Positions 26,692 through 35,616 of a DNA stretch of 64,000 bases are shown here, piece by piece (the first letter of the stretch is position 1; every line of letters starts with the position of its first letter). The translations under genes were made by a program, and so were the position numbers. The stretch comes from Phaeobacter inhibens DSM 16374 (GTDB lineage Bacteria > Pseudomonadota > Alphaproteobacteria > Rhodobacterales > Rhodobacteraceae). The stretch lies in NCBI RefSeq assembly GCF_000473105.1, contig NZ_KI421498.1, positions 1,240,001 to 1,304,000 on the forward strand, read 5' to 3'. The notes under the pieces were generated by a model. It did no database searches. It was not told where the DNA came from and saw only the letters and a program-made list of their open reading frames with translations.

Positions 26692-26728
26692 GACCGGTGT
26701 TGTGGCGTTGAATATCCCGCACCCGAGG

Positions 26729-27790
26729 CTACCCGGACGACATCCGATCAAGTTCGCCAAGCAGATCTGCGGCCAGCCGGTCCAGATCAGCCTCCCCAAG
26801 ATCCCCGGCCCGAAGTGTCGCGACAACATCCGCGCCGATGGTCCGGCGCGCGGTCTCATAGGCCGGATCGTAGTGCTGCACCATCAACGCCTCCGTCAGC
26901 GCTGGTTTGTCGCCTGCATCAATCAACTGCAACCAGCCATCGACAACCGCGTTGGAGCGATGCGCCCGCAGCCCATCCAGCCGGGTACGCAACATGTCAC
27001 CATTGGACAGGATATCGTCGTACCCCGCCAACAGGTACCGACAGCGCGCTGCAATGGATGCCTCAACCGCAATCCGCGGGGCGCGCTTCATTCCAGACCA
27101 CAGCCGTGGCGGAATGATCCGCGCACCAATCTTGCTTGATTCCGCCTCCACCAACACAGGCTGATCCGGTGTCATCCGCGCCAGCTGACCAGCTATTTCG
27201 GACTCGAACGCCTTCTGGCTCGGCTGCGGCGTCGGGTGATCACCCAGCAGCGAGCCACGATGATGCGCCAGCCCTTCCAGATCCAGAACCTGACCGCCAA
27301 GAGATTGGACCCGTTTCAGAATTTCGGTTTTGGCGGTGCCGGTATAACCATCCAGCGCCACAAAACGATGCGGCAGTTCCGTATTATATAGATAGTCATT
27401 CACCAGACGGCGGTAGCTCTGATAACCGCCCTCAACCACATCGGCACGCCAACCGATCTGTTGCAGTAACCAGGTAAAGCTGCCCGAGCGCTGACCACCC
27501 CGCCAGCAATAGACCAGTGGCCGCCAGGAACCGGGATGATGGCTTAGCCGTTGCTCAACATGATCAGCGGCATTGCGAAACACCTTGGCCGCCCCCACTT
27601 TGCGCGCCAGAAACGGGCTTTCCTGAACGTAGATCGTGCCGACTTCCGCGCGTTCCTCATTGTCCAGAACCGGCAGATTGATGGCACCGGGCCAGTGATC
27701 TTCGGCGAATTCGGCGGGACTCCGCACGTCAATGACACAATCGTAGTCCTGATCGAGGATATCGGATAGCGATGTAAAACGAATGGTCAT
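26729..27790 (-). CDS. selU: tRNA 2-selenouridine synthase SelU (MnmH)
   Basis: SelU replaces sulfur by selenium at the wobble 2-thiouridine of tRNAs using selenophosphate. The 353-residue protein has an N-terminal rhodanese domain with CVIDVRSPAEF and the catalytic loop YCWRGGQRSGS (Cys95). A P-loop domain follows with GYTGTAKT at residues 148-155, where the usual Gly before Lys is Ala. The ATG at 27790 begins the rhodanese homology; longer readings extend into the MarR promoter. It is the only apparent consumer of selenophosphate in the window. Confidence 0.93.
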   Translation of the reverse strand: MTIRFTSLSDILDQDYDCVIDVRSPAEFAEDHWPGAINLPVLDNEERAEVGTIYVQESPFLARKVGAAKVFRNAADHVEQRLSHHPGSWRPLVYCWRGGQRSGSFTWLLQQIGWRADVVEGGYQSYRRLVNDYLYNTELPHRFVALDGYTGTAKTEILKRVQSLGGQVLDLEGLAHHRGSLLGDHPTPQPSQKAFESEIAGQLARMTPDQPVLVEAESSKIGARIIPPRLWSGMKRAPRIAVEASIAARCRYLLAGYDDILSNGDMLRTRLDGLRAHRSNAVVDGWLQLIDAGDKPALTEALMVQHYDPAYETARRTIGADVVATLRAGDLGEADLDRLAADLLGELDRMSSG

Positions 27791-27956
27791 ATCCGATGAT
27801 CTACAGCGCCACGGACGCAAGGAAAAGTCGCATTCCCTTCGCCCTGTAAACATTTTATTATGGCTCAAAGATTCGTTTGAAATTCTATCCATTGTTTCAC
27901 CGCACCCGGCCCTGTCGGATGTGCAGGGGATTCTTTTGTCCAACGGGAGGTAGGAC

Positions 27957-28448
27957 ATGTCAGAGCCACCGGTAGATACCTTGCAGTTCCCGGCCCATCT
28001 GATCCGGCGATTGCACCAAATTTCTGTAGCGCTGTTTGCGGACCACATGGCGCGCAATGATATTGACCTGACACCGGTTCAGTTTGCCGCCATCGAAGCC
28101 GTGGCCCATGAACCGGGTGTCGATCAGGCGACGATTGCCGCCCGAATAGCCTATGACAGGGCGACGCTTGGCAAGGTGATCGACCGGCTGGAGGCCAAGG
28201 CGCTGATCCGGCGCGACATCTCCACGACGGACCGACGTGCGCGGGTGGTGACGCTGACCGACAGCGGGCAATCTCTGCTGCGTCGCGCCCTACCGATTGT
28301 TGCGGAATTGCAGGCCGATATACTGACCGGCCTCAGCCCTACCGAGCAGGTGCAGATGACCACGCTGTTGACGAAGGCAACACAGGTCGGCGACCGTTTG
28401 CGCCGCGCGCCGCACCGCGCCCCGACAGCCCCTCTGAAAGACGACTGA
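27957..28448 (+). CDS. MarR-family transcriptional regulator
   Basis: This 163-residue winged-helix regulator starts at ATG 27957 behind GGGAGGTAGGAC. The central DNA-binding region reads TIAARIAYDRATLGKVIDRLEAKALIRRD, followed by the wing STTDRRARVVTLTDSG, as in MarR/HosA proteins that bind phenolic or organic ligands. It is divergent from selU and followed by a convergent gene, so its target cannot be told from context. Confidence 0.88.
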   Translation: MSEPPVDTLQFPAHLIRRLHQISVALFADHMARNDIDLTPVQFAAIEAVAHEPGVDQATIAARIAYDRATLGKVIDRLEAKALIRRDISTTDRRARVVTLTDSGQSLLRRALPIVAELQADILTGLSPTEQVQMTTLLTKATQVGDRLRRAPHRAPTAPLKDD

Positions 28449-28540
28449 CCGAACCCGGTGATCGCCCAAGGTGCCGGACAATCTCTGCAAATTGCAAAGG
28501 ACCGGACGGCCCCTGCCAGCAAGCGTCCACAGGTGGGACG

Positions 28541-28849
28541 TTATTTTCCATAGGCCTTACGTGCAAGATCCAGGCGGGCCTCAAGCATCGACATCTCCTT
28601 CATGATGTCCTGACGCCTTGTACGGTCGCCCGTGTCGATCAGCTGCTGTCGCAGATCGGCCAGCGTCCGGGACAAGCTGACAAATTCCGGCACACCGCCA
28701 CTCTCCTGAACCAAGCGGTTAACCAACGCGTTCTCCGGGTCGTCGACATGTGGCAGCGGCTTGCCTGCTCCTGACAAATTGTCAAAAGCGCCATCGGCCT
28801 CCGCCTTCTCGATGCGGGCGTTGATAAGGTCAATCAGTGGGTGGTCCAT
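28541..28849 (-). CDS. DUF1992 (DnaJ-homologue subfamily C28-like) protein
   Basis: This 102-residue protein reads MDHPLIDLINARIEKAEADGAFDN and GAGKPL at its start, the DUF1992 signature found in DNAJC28-type proteins without a J domain, with a helical C-terminus. The function is unknown. The start was set at ATG 28849, where similarity begins; an in-frame ATG nine codons upstream is less likely. Confidence 0.85.
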   Translation of the reverse strand: MDHPLIDLINARIEKAEADGAFDNLSGAGKPLPHVDDPENALVNRLVQESGGVPEFVSLSRTLADLRQQLIDTGDRTRRQDIMKEMSMLEARLDLARKAYGK

Positions 28850-28884
28850 AACCGTCTTATGCCCCAGCCACGGCAAAAAACAAA

Positions 28885-28910
28885 GACCGCGCCAGGTATA
28901 TGGCGCGGTC
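28885..28910 (-). terminator. Terminator of the 5'-nucleotidase gene
   Basis: GACCGCGCCA and its complement form a perfect 10-bp stem with a six-base loop. Read on the minus strand it is followed by TTTGTTTTTT. It lies 41 bases after the nucleotidase stop. Confidence 0.9.
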
Positions 28911-28950
28911 CAGTCCGTTATTCAAAAAGCAGCGCTACAGCTGCCGCCAC

Positions 28951-30528
28951 TCACTTCTGGCTGATGCGGCCGTCGGTGTAGGGTTTATAGGGCGAGTTCT
29001 CGATCAGATATTCCGCCATCACGTCGGCCAGATCCGGGCCGAAGTCATAGGCGTTCTTATCGTCACCCGCGAAGACCTTGTAACCGTCGCCGCCGTTGCG
29101 GACGTAGTTGTTGGTGACAACCACATAGGTCTTGGCCGGATCAATCGGTGCGAAACTGTCACCTTCCCCGACCATGACATCCTGAATGCGACCCTCATTA
29201 GGGGCAATTGTGGGATCCCAGGTGAACTTCAGCCCGGCAACCTGCGGGAAGCGACCCTTGATTTCTTCAACCTGGCTTACCCCGTTCTCCAGCGCCGCAA
29301 TCACTTGCTCACCGGTGATTTCAAAGGTCGAAAGCGTGTTCTGGAACGGCAGCACCGTCAGGACCTCGCCCATCGTGACCTCACCGGGTTCCAGGCTGGC
29401 GCGGATACCGCCAGAGTTGGCAATCGCAATGCTGACGCCCTGATCCTTCACGCGGTCCAGCATGGCATCGGCCACCAGATTGCCCATCTGGCATTCCTGA
29501 ACGCGGCAATTGTTGCGGTCACCGTCAACGGCTTCCGCACTCTCTGCAACGACCTTGTTGCGGATCTCATCCAGCGGTTTGGCCAGCTCAGCGATACGGG
29601 CAACGGTGCCTTCGTCCTCAGTAACAGTGCCATCCATGATCAGCGGCTCACCCACCGCTTCAACTACATTCCCGGCATCGTCAAAGGTCACGCTCAGCTC
29701 GCCCAGGAACTTGCCATAGGCGTAAGCCTGTACGATGGCCACATCATTGACCATGGTTGGATAGGGGCCTGCTGCCTTGTCCGAGGTGTTTGAAAGATAG
29801 GTGTTGCTGTGACCACCTACAATTACATCCACCCCAGTGGTGCCGGCCGCTACCCGCTGGTCCACGGCATATCCCGAATGGCTCAGCACGATAATCTTGT
29901 TCACGCCCTCTGCGGTCAGCCTGTCGACCTCGCCCTGAACGGCATCAACCGGATTGGTGAAGGTGATATTCTTGCCCGGGCTGGCCAGGTCAGGTGTATC
30001 TTCTGGTGTGAGACCAATGAGGCCAATTTTCTCACCACCGCGTTCGATCACGGTGGATTTCTTCAGCACGTCTGCCAGCGTAGGCTCGCCGCTGACATCC
30101 GCATTGGACATCAAAACAGGAAACTGAACAGAATCCATGAAGCCACGCAGCACCTCGGGGCCATCATCGAACTCGTGGTTGCCGACAGTCATGCCGTCAT
30201 AGCCCAGCTTGTTCATCATCTCGGCGGCAACTTTGCCCTTATAGTAGGTATAGTAGAGCGATCCCTGAAACTGGTCGCCCCCATCCACAAGAATGCTGTT
30301 GTTGTTGCGCGCGCGCGCGTCCGCAAGCGCAGTCACCATACGTGCAGATCCGCCAAAGCACTTACCCTCAGCATTGTCGCCCTCGCGACAACCGCTGTCA
30401 TATTTGCTGATCGGCTCAAACCGAGAGTGGAAGTCATTGGTGTGCAAAATGGTCAGCTTGTAGTCAGCTGCCGCCACGCCCGCCGTCAGGCCAAGCGCCG
30501 CCACCGACGTCAGAAAACGCATCATCAT
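28951..30528 (-). CDS. Secreted bifunctional UDP-sugar hydrolase/5'-nucleotidase
   Basis: This 525-residue periplasmic enzyme has a signal peptide (residues 1 to about 20, ending AAA) and the two-domain UshA layout. The metallophosphatase domain has ILHTNDFHSRFEP, GGDQFQGS, GNHEFDDG and VVGGHSN, and the C-terminal 5'-nucleotidase domain has IANSGGIRASL and NNYVRNGGDGY for nucleotide binding. It probably scavenges phosphate and nucleosides from nucleotides. ATG 30528 follows GGGAG. The SoxB superfamily relationship is only structural. Confidence 0.92.
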   Translation of the reverse strand: MMMRFLTSVAALGLTAGVAAADYKLTILHTNDFHSRFEPISKYDSGCREGDNAEGKCFGGSARMVTALADARARNNNSILVDGGDQFQGSLYYTYYKGKVAAEMMNKLGYDGMTVGNHEFDDGPEVLRGFMDSVQFPVLMSNADVSGEPTLADVLKKSTVIERGGEKIGLIGLTPEDTPDLASPGKNITFTNPVDAVQGEVDRLTAEGVNKIIVLSHSGYAVDQRVAAGTTGVDVIVGGHSNTYLSNTSDKAAGPYPTMVNDVAIVQAYAYGKFLGELSVTFDDAGNVVEAVGEPLIMDGTVTEDEGTVARIAELAKPLDEIRNKVVAESAEAVDGDRNNCRVQECQMGNLVADAMLDRVKDQGVSIAIANSGGIRASLEPGEVTMGEVLTVLPFQNTLSTFEITGEQVIAALENGVSQVEEIKGRFPQVAGLKFTWDPTIAPNEGRIQDVMVGEGDSFAPIDPAKTYVVVTNNYVRNGGDGYKVFAGDDKNAYDFGPDLADVMAEYLIENSPYKPYTDGRISQK

Positions 30529-30680
30529 GGAAACATACTCCCTTATTTTTCTATTGACCGAATGGTGCGGGGAAATGCCGGGACAGTCAAAGGGGAAAAA
30601 TTCGCCACCGTGCTGCCTTTGCGTCAAGCGGGGTAATATTCAGCCTTGATTCACCCAGACGCGCAGGGCATCACCGCGCC

Positions 30681-31019
30681 ATGCTGATCTATAAAATCTT
30701 CCGCACCGACGAATGGACCACCCTGCAGACAGAGGGCGAGACCCTCGGCGCCCCGATCGATCTCAACGATGGCTACATTCATTTCTCCACCGCCAGCCAA
30801 TCACAGGAAACCGCGGCCAAACATTTCGCCGGAGCTGACGGCCTGTGGCTGATCGCAGTCGAGGCTGACCGTCTTGGCTCTGACCTGCGCTGGGAAATCT
30901 CGCGCGGCGGGGACGAATTCCCGCATCTCTATCGCAAAATGACCATGGAGGATGTGCTCTGGGCCAAGCCACTGCCGCTGGTTGATGGCACGCATCAATT
31001 CCCGGAGGACATGGCGTGA
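30681..31019 (+). CDS. DUF952 family protein
   Basis: This 112-residue cytoplasmic protein begins [12 protein letters not shown] and carries [22 protein letters not shown] and the FPHLYRKM motif that define DUF952, a small beta-rich fold related to glutathione-dependent or ADP-ribosyl-like folds but without proven activity. Its stop overlaps the pyrD GTG start (GTGA), so the two are translationally coupled. Confidence 0.88.
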   Translation: MLIYKIFRTDEWTTLQTEGETLGAPIDLNDGYIHFSTASQSQETAAKHFAGADGLWLIAVEADRLGSDLRWEISRGGDEFPHLYRKMTMEDVLWAKPLPLVDGTHQFPEDMA

Positions 31020-32074
31020 GCCTGACCGAACGTCTCGCCCTTGCGGCGCTGCACCGCTGTGATCCCGAAGCCGCCCATGGTCTGTCGATCAAGGCGCTGA
31101 AAATGGGTCTGACGCCGACGCCCGGCCCTGTCACCTCTCCCCGGCTTGCCACGCGGATCGCGGGCCTTGATCTGCCCAACCCGGTTGGATTGGCTGCAGG
31201 CTTTGACAAAAACGCCGAGGCGCTGCGCCCGCTCAGTCAGGCCGGTTTCGGGTTCATTGAAGTGGGCGCTGCCACCCCCCGGCCCCAGCCCGGCAACCCC
31301 AAGCCCCGCCTGTTCCGCCTGACCGAAGATCAGGCCGCAATCAACCGGTTCGGCTTCAATAATGAGGGGATGGCAGTGATCGGCCAGCGCCTCGCAGTCC
31401 GTCCGCAGGACGCGGTGATCGGCCTCAACCTTGGCGCAAACAAAGACAGCGGCGACCGGGCAGCAGATTTTGCCAAGGTGCTCGCCCATTGTGGTGAGCA
31501 TCTGGATTTCGCCACGGTGAATGTCTCCTCTCCCAACACCGAAAAACTGCGTGACCTTCAGGGAAAGGCTGCGCTCTCGGCCCTGCTCAATGGTGTGATC
31601 GACACCCGCGACGGGCTGGATCGGCGGGTGCCTGTGTTCCTGAAAATTGCGCCGGATCTTGATCGCGCCGGTATCGAAGATATCGCCGAGGTCGCTGTCG
31701 AAACCGGCATCGACGCGGTGATTGCAACCAACACCACGCTTGAGCGGACAGGGCTCAACAGCACCCATCGCGACGAAGCGGGCGGACTGTCTGGTGCGCC
31801 ACTGTTTGAGAAATCCACCCGTGTTCTGGCGCAGCTGTCCGAGTTGCTGAACGGTCGCGTGCCGCTGGTTGGCGTCGGCGGCATCTCCAACGCAGAGCAG
31901 GCCTATGCCAAGATCTGCGCCGGAGCCTCTGCGGTGCAATTCTATACGGCTATGGTCTATGGCGGTTTGTCACTGGTCGGCTATATCGCACGCGGTTTGG
32001 ACGATCTGCTGGCGCGTGACGGCCATGCTAATGTCGCAGATGCTGTCGCCAGCAAGAGAGGAGACTGGTTATGA
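31016..32074 (+). CDS. pyrD: Dihydroorotate dehydrogenase (quinone), class 2
   Basis: PyrD oxidises dihydroorotate to orotate in pyrimidine synthesis and passes electrons to quinone. The 352-residue protein has an amphipathic N-terminus for membrane contact, the FMN site [16 protein letters not shown], the catalytic serine stretch NVSSPNT and the late [12 protein letters not shown] phosphate loop, as in class 2 enzymes. The start is GTG 31016, overlapping the DUF952 stop. arsC overlaps its end by four bases. Confidence 0.95.
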   Translation: MSLTERLALAALHRCDPEAAHGLSIKALKMGLTPTPGPVTSPRLATRIAGLDLPNPVGLAAGFDKNAEALRPLSQAGFGFIEVGAATPRPQPGNPKPRLFRLTEDQAAINRFGFNNEGMAVIGQRLAVRPQDAVIGLNLGANKDSGDRAADFAKVLAHCGEHLDFATVNVSSPNTEKLRDLQGKAALSALLNGVIDTRDGLDRRVPVFLKIAPDLDRAGIEDIAEVAVETGIDAVIATNTTLERTGLNSTHRDEAGGLSGAPLFEKSTRVLAQLSELLNGRVPLVGVGGISNAEQAYAKICAGASAVQFYTAMVYGGLSLVGYIARGLDDLLARDGHANVADAVASKRGDWL

Positions 32075-32412
32075 TCACCTATTGGCACAATCCCCGCTGT
32101 TCCAAATCCCGCGCAGGCCTTGCGCTGCTTGAGGCACACGGCGCTGAGGTGCAGACGCGGGCTTATCTGAACGACACCCCCTCCATTGCTGAACTGAAAG
32201 AGGTGTTGGCTGCGCTCAACATCTCAGCGGTGGATATGATGCGCACGGAAGAGACACTCTTCAAGGAGTTGGGCCTGACCAACGACAGCGCCGAGCCGGA
32301 TCTTTTGTCAGCTATGTCTGCGCATCCGATCCTGATCGAACGTCCCATTGCCATCGCGGATGGCAAAGCCGTGATCGGCCGTCCGACAGAGGCCCTCAAG
32401 ACCTTGCTGTAA
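32071..32412 (+). CDS. arsC: ArsC-family arsenate reductase (glutaredoxin type)
   Basis: This 113-residue protein opens with [21 protein letters not shown], in which Cys10 is the catalytic cysteine of the glutaredoxin-dependent ArsC/YffB family, and has the conserved HPILIERPI segment with its Arg. Members either reduce arsenate or act as related Spx-like proteins; no other ars genes are near, so a housekeeping role is possible. It overlaps pyrD by four bases. Confidence 0.88.
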   Translation: MITYWHNPRCSKSRAGLALLEAHGAEVQTRAYLNDTPSIAELKEVLAALNISAVDMMRTEETLFKELGLTNDSAEPDLLSAMSAHPILIERPIAIADGKAVIGRPTEALKTLL

Positions 32413-32417
32413 AACCT

Positions 32418-32446
32418 AGCTAAGAGCACAAGTTGCGCTCTTAGCT
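32418..32446. terminator. Bidirectional terminator between arsC and the MATE gene
   Basis: AGCTAAGAGC and GCTCTTAGCT form a perfect 10-bp stem with a nine-base loop. It starts six bases after the arsC stop, and its right arm includes the MATE stop codon on the other strand, so it serves convergent genes. No long T run is present. Confidence 0.65.
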
Positions 32447-33772
32447 GCCAACCTGCGCCTCCAATCGTGGATAGCGCAGACCAAGTGTTACCCCACGTGC
32501 CACATTCAGGACCATCAACGACGCCCAGAGCCCATGATTGCCGAGGCTCGGCACCAAAACCACCAGCGCAACCACATAGATCGCCACCGATTGCAGCATC
32601 GCGATTCGCATATCGCGGGTCCAGGTAGCGCCAATGTAAATTCCGTCAAACATATAACTGGCGACACTGATCAACGGCAGCACAGCCGCCCAGATCAGAT
32701 AGTCCCGCCCCGCCGCGCGCACGGCCTCAGATGTAGACATCACGTCAATCAGCCACCCACCGCCAAGCCAGAAGAGCAGGCCCAGTACAATTGCGCCGCC
32801 GACGCCCCATTGGCTGGCCACAACCGCTGCACGCCGCAGCTGCATCCGCGCCTTGGCCCCTACCGCGCTGCCGACCAGCGCTTCTGCGGAAAAGGCAAAC
32901 CCATCCAGCGCAAAGGCTGTGATTTCAACAAACTGCAGCAACACCTGATTGGCCGCCAGCGTGACATCACCAAGATCGGCGCCGATGAACAGAAAGGTTG
33001 TGAAGGATCCGGTCAGCAGCACCGAGCGGATCATGATGTCGCCATTCACCTGCATCATACGCTTGAGCCGAACCGGATCAAAGACCCGCGCCCAGTTGCG
33101 CCACTGACGCCCCGCAAAGGCATCGCGACACAGCCAAAGTCCCAGTGCAAGACCGCTCCATTCCGCGATCAGAGTAGCAACTGCCACCCCCTCAACGCCC
33201 CAGCCAAGCCACAGCACAAACCAAAGGTCCAACAGGATATTGAGGCCATTCATCCAGATCTGGAGCACAAAGACCCCGCGCGTCCGCTCCACCGCGATTA
33301 ACCAGCCGGTCACTGCATAAAGCGCAATGGTCGCGGGCGCCCCCCAGATGCGGATCTCCAGATAGGCGCGGGCGAGCCCCTCAACCTCGGCGCTGGCGGG
33401 CGCAAGCGCAAACGCCCCCCAGAACACGGCCGCCTGTCCAGCGATAAACACGGCTCCAGCAGCAAACGCCAGCAGGACACCTCGGGTCAACAACGCACCG
33501 GTTTCAGCCCAATCCCCGGCTCCGCGCGCCTGCGCAGCCAGCCCAGTGGTGCCCATCCGCAGAAATCCGAAGATCCAGTAGATTGTGGCCAGAATAACCG
33601 CCCCAATCCCAACCGCTCCAATCGGCGCAGCCAATCCCATCTGACCAACAACGCCGGTATCCACCGCGCCCAGGATCGGCACGGTGGCATTCGACAGCAC
33701 GATCGGCAGCGCGATTTTCAACACGCGCTTATGGCTAATCGGCTCGCTCCCTGCGGCGCTGGTGCTTGTCAT
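32441..33772 (-). CDS. MATE-family multidrug/metabolite efflux transporter (DinF-like)
   Basis: This 443-residue inner-membrane protein has about 12 helices. VDTGVVGQMGLAAPIGAVGIGAVI near residue 37 matches the MatE domain entry, and a second half-repeat begins around residue 235. The DinF/NorM group exports cationic drugs or metabolites by Na+ or H+ antiport. It starts six bases after the stop of a PaaI-type thioesterase, so it is probably the last gene of a three-gene operon. Confidence 0.92.
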   Translation of the reverse strand: MTSTSAAGSEPISHKRVLKIALPIVLSNATVPILGAVDTGVVGQMGLAAPIGAVGIGAVILATIYWIFGFLRMGTTGLAAQARGAGDWAETGALLTRGVLLAFAAGAVFIAGQAAVFWGAFALAPASAEVEGLARAYLEIRIWGAPATIALYAVTGWLIAVERTRGVFVLQIWMNGLNILLDLWFVLWLGWGVEGVAVATLIAEWSGLALGLWLCRDAFAGRQWRNWARVFDPVRLKRMMQVNGDIMIRSVLLTGSFTTFLFIGADLGDVTLAANQVLLQFVEITAFALDGFAFSAEALVGSAVGAKARMQLRRAAVVASQWGVGGAIVLGLLFWLGGGWLIDVMSTSEAVRAAGRDYLIWAAVLPLISVASYMFDGIYIGATWTRDMRIAMLQSVAIYVVALVVLVPSLGNHGLWASLMVLNVARGVTLGLRYPRLEAQVGS

Positions 33773-33778
33773 ATTCGT

Positions 33779-34345
33779 CTAAGCCTTGTCGCCCGGCGCA
33801 GCATCCGCCACAAATTCCGGCGAGGCCGAGGAGTGCGTGGCCGCCTCCTGCGGCATTAGAAAGTGGCCCGTTGCCTGAGCAAAAAGCTTGTCTCTGTGAT
33901 CCTGCCAAGCCGCCACATGGACCGAGGCATAGCGTCGACCTGACCGCGACACCGTGGCCCGTGCATAGGCATCCCTCGGCAGGCCTGACCGCAGGTAGTC
34001 CACCGTGAAATCAATGGTCTTGGGCTGGCGTGGCAGCTTGCCAGAGGCCAGTTCCTCGACATCAAGACTGCCGCTTTCGATGCGTTCCCAGAGGTTCGCC
34101 CAGGTGAGTGTCATGACCGCCGTCATCTCCAGAAACGCGGCCGTCACACCACCATGAATGGCCGGGAGAAATGGGTTACCGATCAGTTTGTGGTCAAAAT
34201 TCAACTGGGCCGTCAACTCATCTCCGCGACGGTCAAACGTGATGTTGAGAAAGCGCGCATAGGGCACGGAAGCCACAAGGGCTGCGAGAGCTGCATCGCG
34301 CCGTTGTTTCACCACTTGGACGGGTTCGGGACGGGGACGGCTCAA
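33779..34345 (-). CDS. PaaI-family thioesterase (hotdog fold)
   Basis: This 188-residue protein has a single hotdog domain with [24 protein letters not shown], where HGG is the family's substrate loop, and [20 protein letters not shown]. It is longer than most by a C-terminal tail of about 35 residues. It likely hydrolyses an acyl- or aryl-CoA. Its start overlaps the stop of the next thioesterase (ATGA), so the two probably work together. Confidence 0.87.
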   Translation of the reverse strand: MSRPRPEPVQVVKQRRDAALAALVASVPYARFLNITFDRRGDELTAQLNFDHKLIGNPFLPAIHGGVTAAFLEMTAVMTLTWANLWERIESGSLDVEELASGKLPRQPKTIDFTVDYLRSGLPRDAYARATVSRSGRRYASVHVAAWQDHRDKLFAQATGHFLMPQEAATHSSASPEFVADAAPGDKA

Positions 34346-34764
34346 AACTTGCTCTCCACGGTAAAGGCGCCAACAGCGGTCGCGACCGGGTTAGCCTCAT
34401 CTTCATCCATGGCGGTGGCGCGCACAAAGGCGACATTGCGGGTCATGTGATGGCACATGGCACGGGTCAGGATCCGCTGTCCGGGAGTTGCCGCGCGCAT
34501 GTAATCAATGCGCAGATCAATGGTTGCAGTCCCCCCCGGCCCCGAAGGATGGCACATCACCGCAGCCCCGCAACAGGTATCCATCAGGGCCGACACAGCC
34601 CCACCATGGATAACCCCAGTTTCCGGATCACCAATCAGCTTCTCGTCATAGGGCATGACAATCTCGGCGGAGCCCTCTCCCAGTTCCGTCAACCTCATCC
34701 CCAGCTCCTGCGCGTGAGGAATGGCTTCGATGAACTGTCGCGCCAATAAAGTCTTGTCGACCAT
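34342..34764 (-). CDS. PaaI-family thioesterase
   Basis: This is a 140-residue hotdog thioesterase with [25 protein letters not shown] and [15 protein letters not shown], the catalytic-loop and strand motifs of the PaaI/YdiI class. I chose ATG 34764, preceded by a G-rich stretch; ATG 34803 is also possible and would add 13 residues. It is first in the unit thioesterase-thioesterase-MATE and divergent from a MerR regulator that may control it. Confidence 0.87.
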   Translation of the reverse strand: MVDKTLLARQFIEAIPHAQELGMRLTELGEGSAEIVMPYDEKLIGDPETGVIHGGAVSALMDTCCGAAVMCHPSGPGGTATIDLRIDYMRAATPGQRILTRAMCHHMTRNVAFVRATAMDEDEANPVATAVGAFTVESKF

Positions 34765-34880
34765 GAGGCCCCCCGTTGTTTTGATTTCCTCTTTATCAGC
34801 CATACCTTGGCCGAAGAGCAACCCCAGCGGTTGAACCCCCTGTCGGTTGCGCTTAGTTTGCGGGTAAGGGAGAATTGGGA

Positions 34881-35258
34881 ATGACCGAACAAAAATTGTC
34901 ATTCAAGGAGATGTGCAGCGAATTCGACGTGACCCCGCGCACGCTTCGCTACTACGAGTACATCGAATTGTTGCAACCCGACCGCGAAGGTCGGTCCCGC
35001 TTTTACGGTGCCCGTGAGCGGGCCCGGATGAAGCTGATCATGCGCGGACGTAAGTTCGGCTTTCAGCTGGAAGAGATCCGCCAGTGGCTGCTGATCTATG
35101 AAAATGAGGGCGATGAGGCGCAAAACCGCGCCTTTGTCGAAATGGCCGACCGTCAGATGAGCGAGCTGCGCAAGCAGCGCGAGCAGCTGGACGAGGCCCT
35201 GCAAGAGCTTCACGATCTGCGCGCCACGACGCTGAGCCTGCTATCACAGGACGCCTGA
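34881..35258 (+). CDS. MerR-family transcriptional regulator, first of two paralogues
   Basis: This 125-residue protein has an N-terminal winged helix ([28 protein letters not shown]) and a C-terminal coiled coil (residues about 75-120) with no cysteines for metal binding, so it is likely a metabolite-responsive MerR. The start at 34881 follows AAGGGAG. It is about half identical by eye to the second MerR gene 358 bases downstream and is divergent from the thioesterase-MATE unit. Confidence 0.9.
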   Translation: MTEQKLSFKEMCSEFDVTPRTLRYYEYIELLQPDREGRSRFYGARERARMKLIMRGRKFGFQLEEIRQWLLIYENEGDEAQNRAFVEMADRQMSELRKQREQLDEALQELHDLRATTLSLLSQDA

Positions 35259-35300
35259 CCACTGCCCCTGTCGGGGAACCTATCATCGAATCTCTACTCG

Positions 35301-35329
35301 AAACGCCCTACCGGATTGGTGGGGCGTTT
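35301..35329 (+). terminator. Terminator of the first MerR gene
   Basis: AAACGCCCTACC and GGTGGGGCGTTT form a 12-bp stem with one G-T pair and the loop GGATT. It lies 42 bases after the stop. The rest of the gap up to 35616 is described with the adjacent repeat element. Confidence 0.8.
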
Positions 35330-35490
35330 GTCCATTTTACCCAAATCACCTCCTGTATTGCGATCGCAGCGCGGCGGTTTCAGTCAAATTAATCGAACAT
35401 ATTATACACAAAATCCACGCTAATAATGCCCGTAAAATTTCAAAATACCCCTATTTCCCTGGGCAACCCATTGCCGCACAATCAAGATAA

Positions 35491-35565
35491 CGCTGCGTCA
35501 TCTTACCGGATCCCACGTCACTCAGAAAAGTGACGCAGCGTCCAACTTACGTCAACGTCAAGTTC
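35491..35565. promoter_or_regulatory. Nested inverted repeats and ACGT dyad upstream of the second MerR gene
   Basis: In the AT-rich gap 35330-35616, CGCTGCGTCA (35491-35500) and TGACGCAGCG (35531-35540) form a perfect 10-bp inverted repeat. Inside, CGTCACT and AGTGACG (35516-35535) give an alternative 7-bp hairpin using part of the same arm. Next comes TTACGT-CA-ACGTCAA (35547-35561), an ACGT-N2-ACGT dyad of the size MerR proteins bind, 55 bases before the start. This is likely the autoregulated promoter. Nothing coding is seen in the gap. Confidence 0.5.
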
Positions 35566-35616
35566 CTGTTGTAAACGCAGGGCAAGCTGCTCACCTTAAG
35601 GCTCACACCCGCAGTT

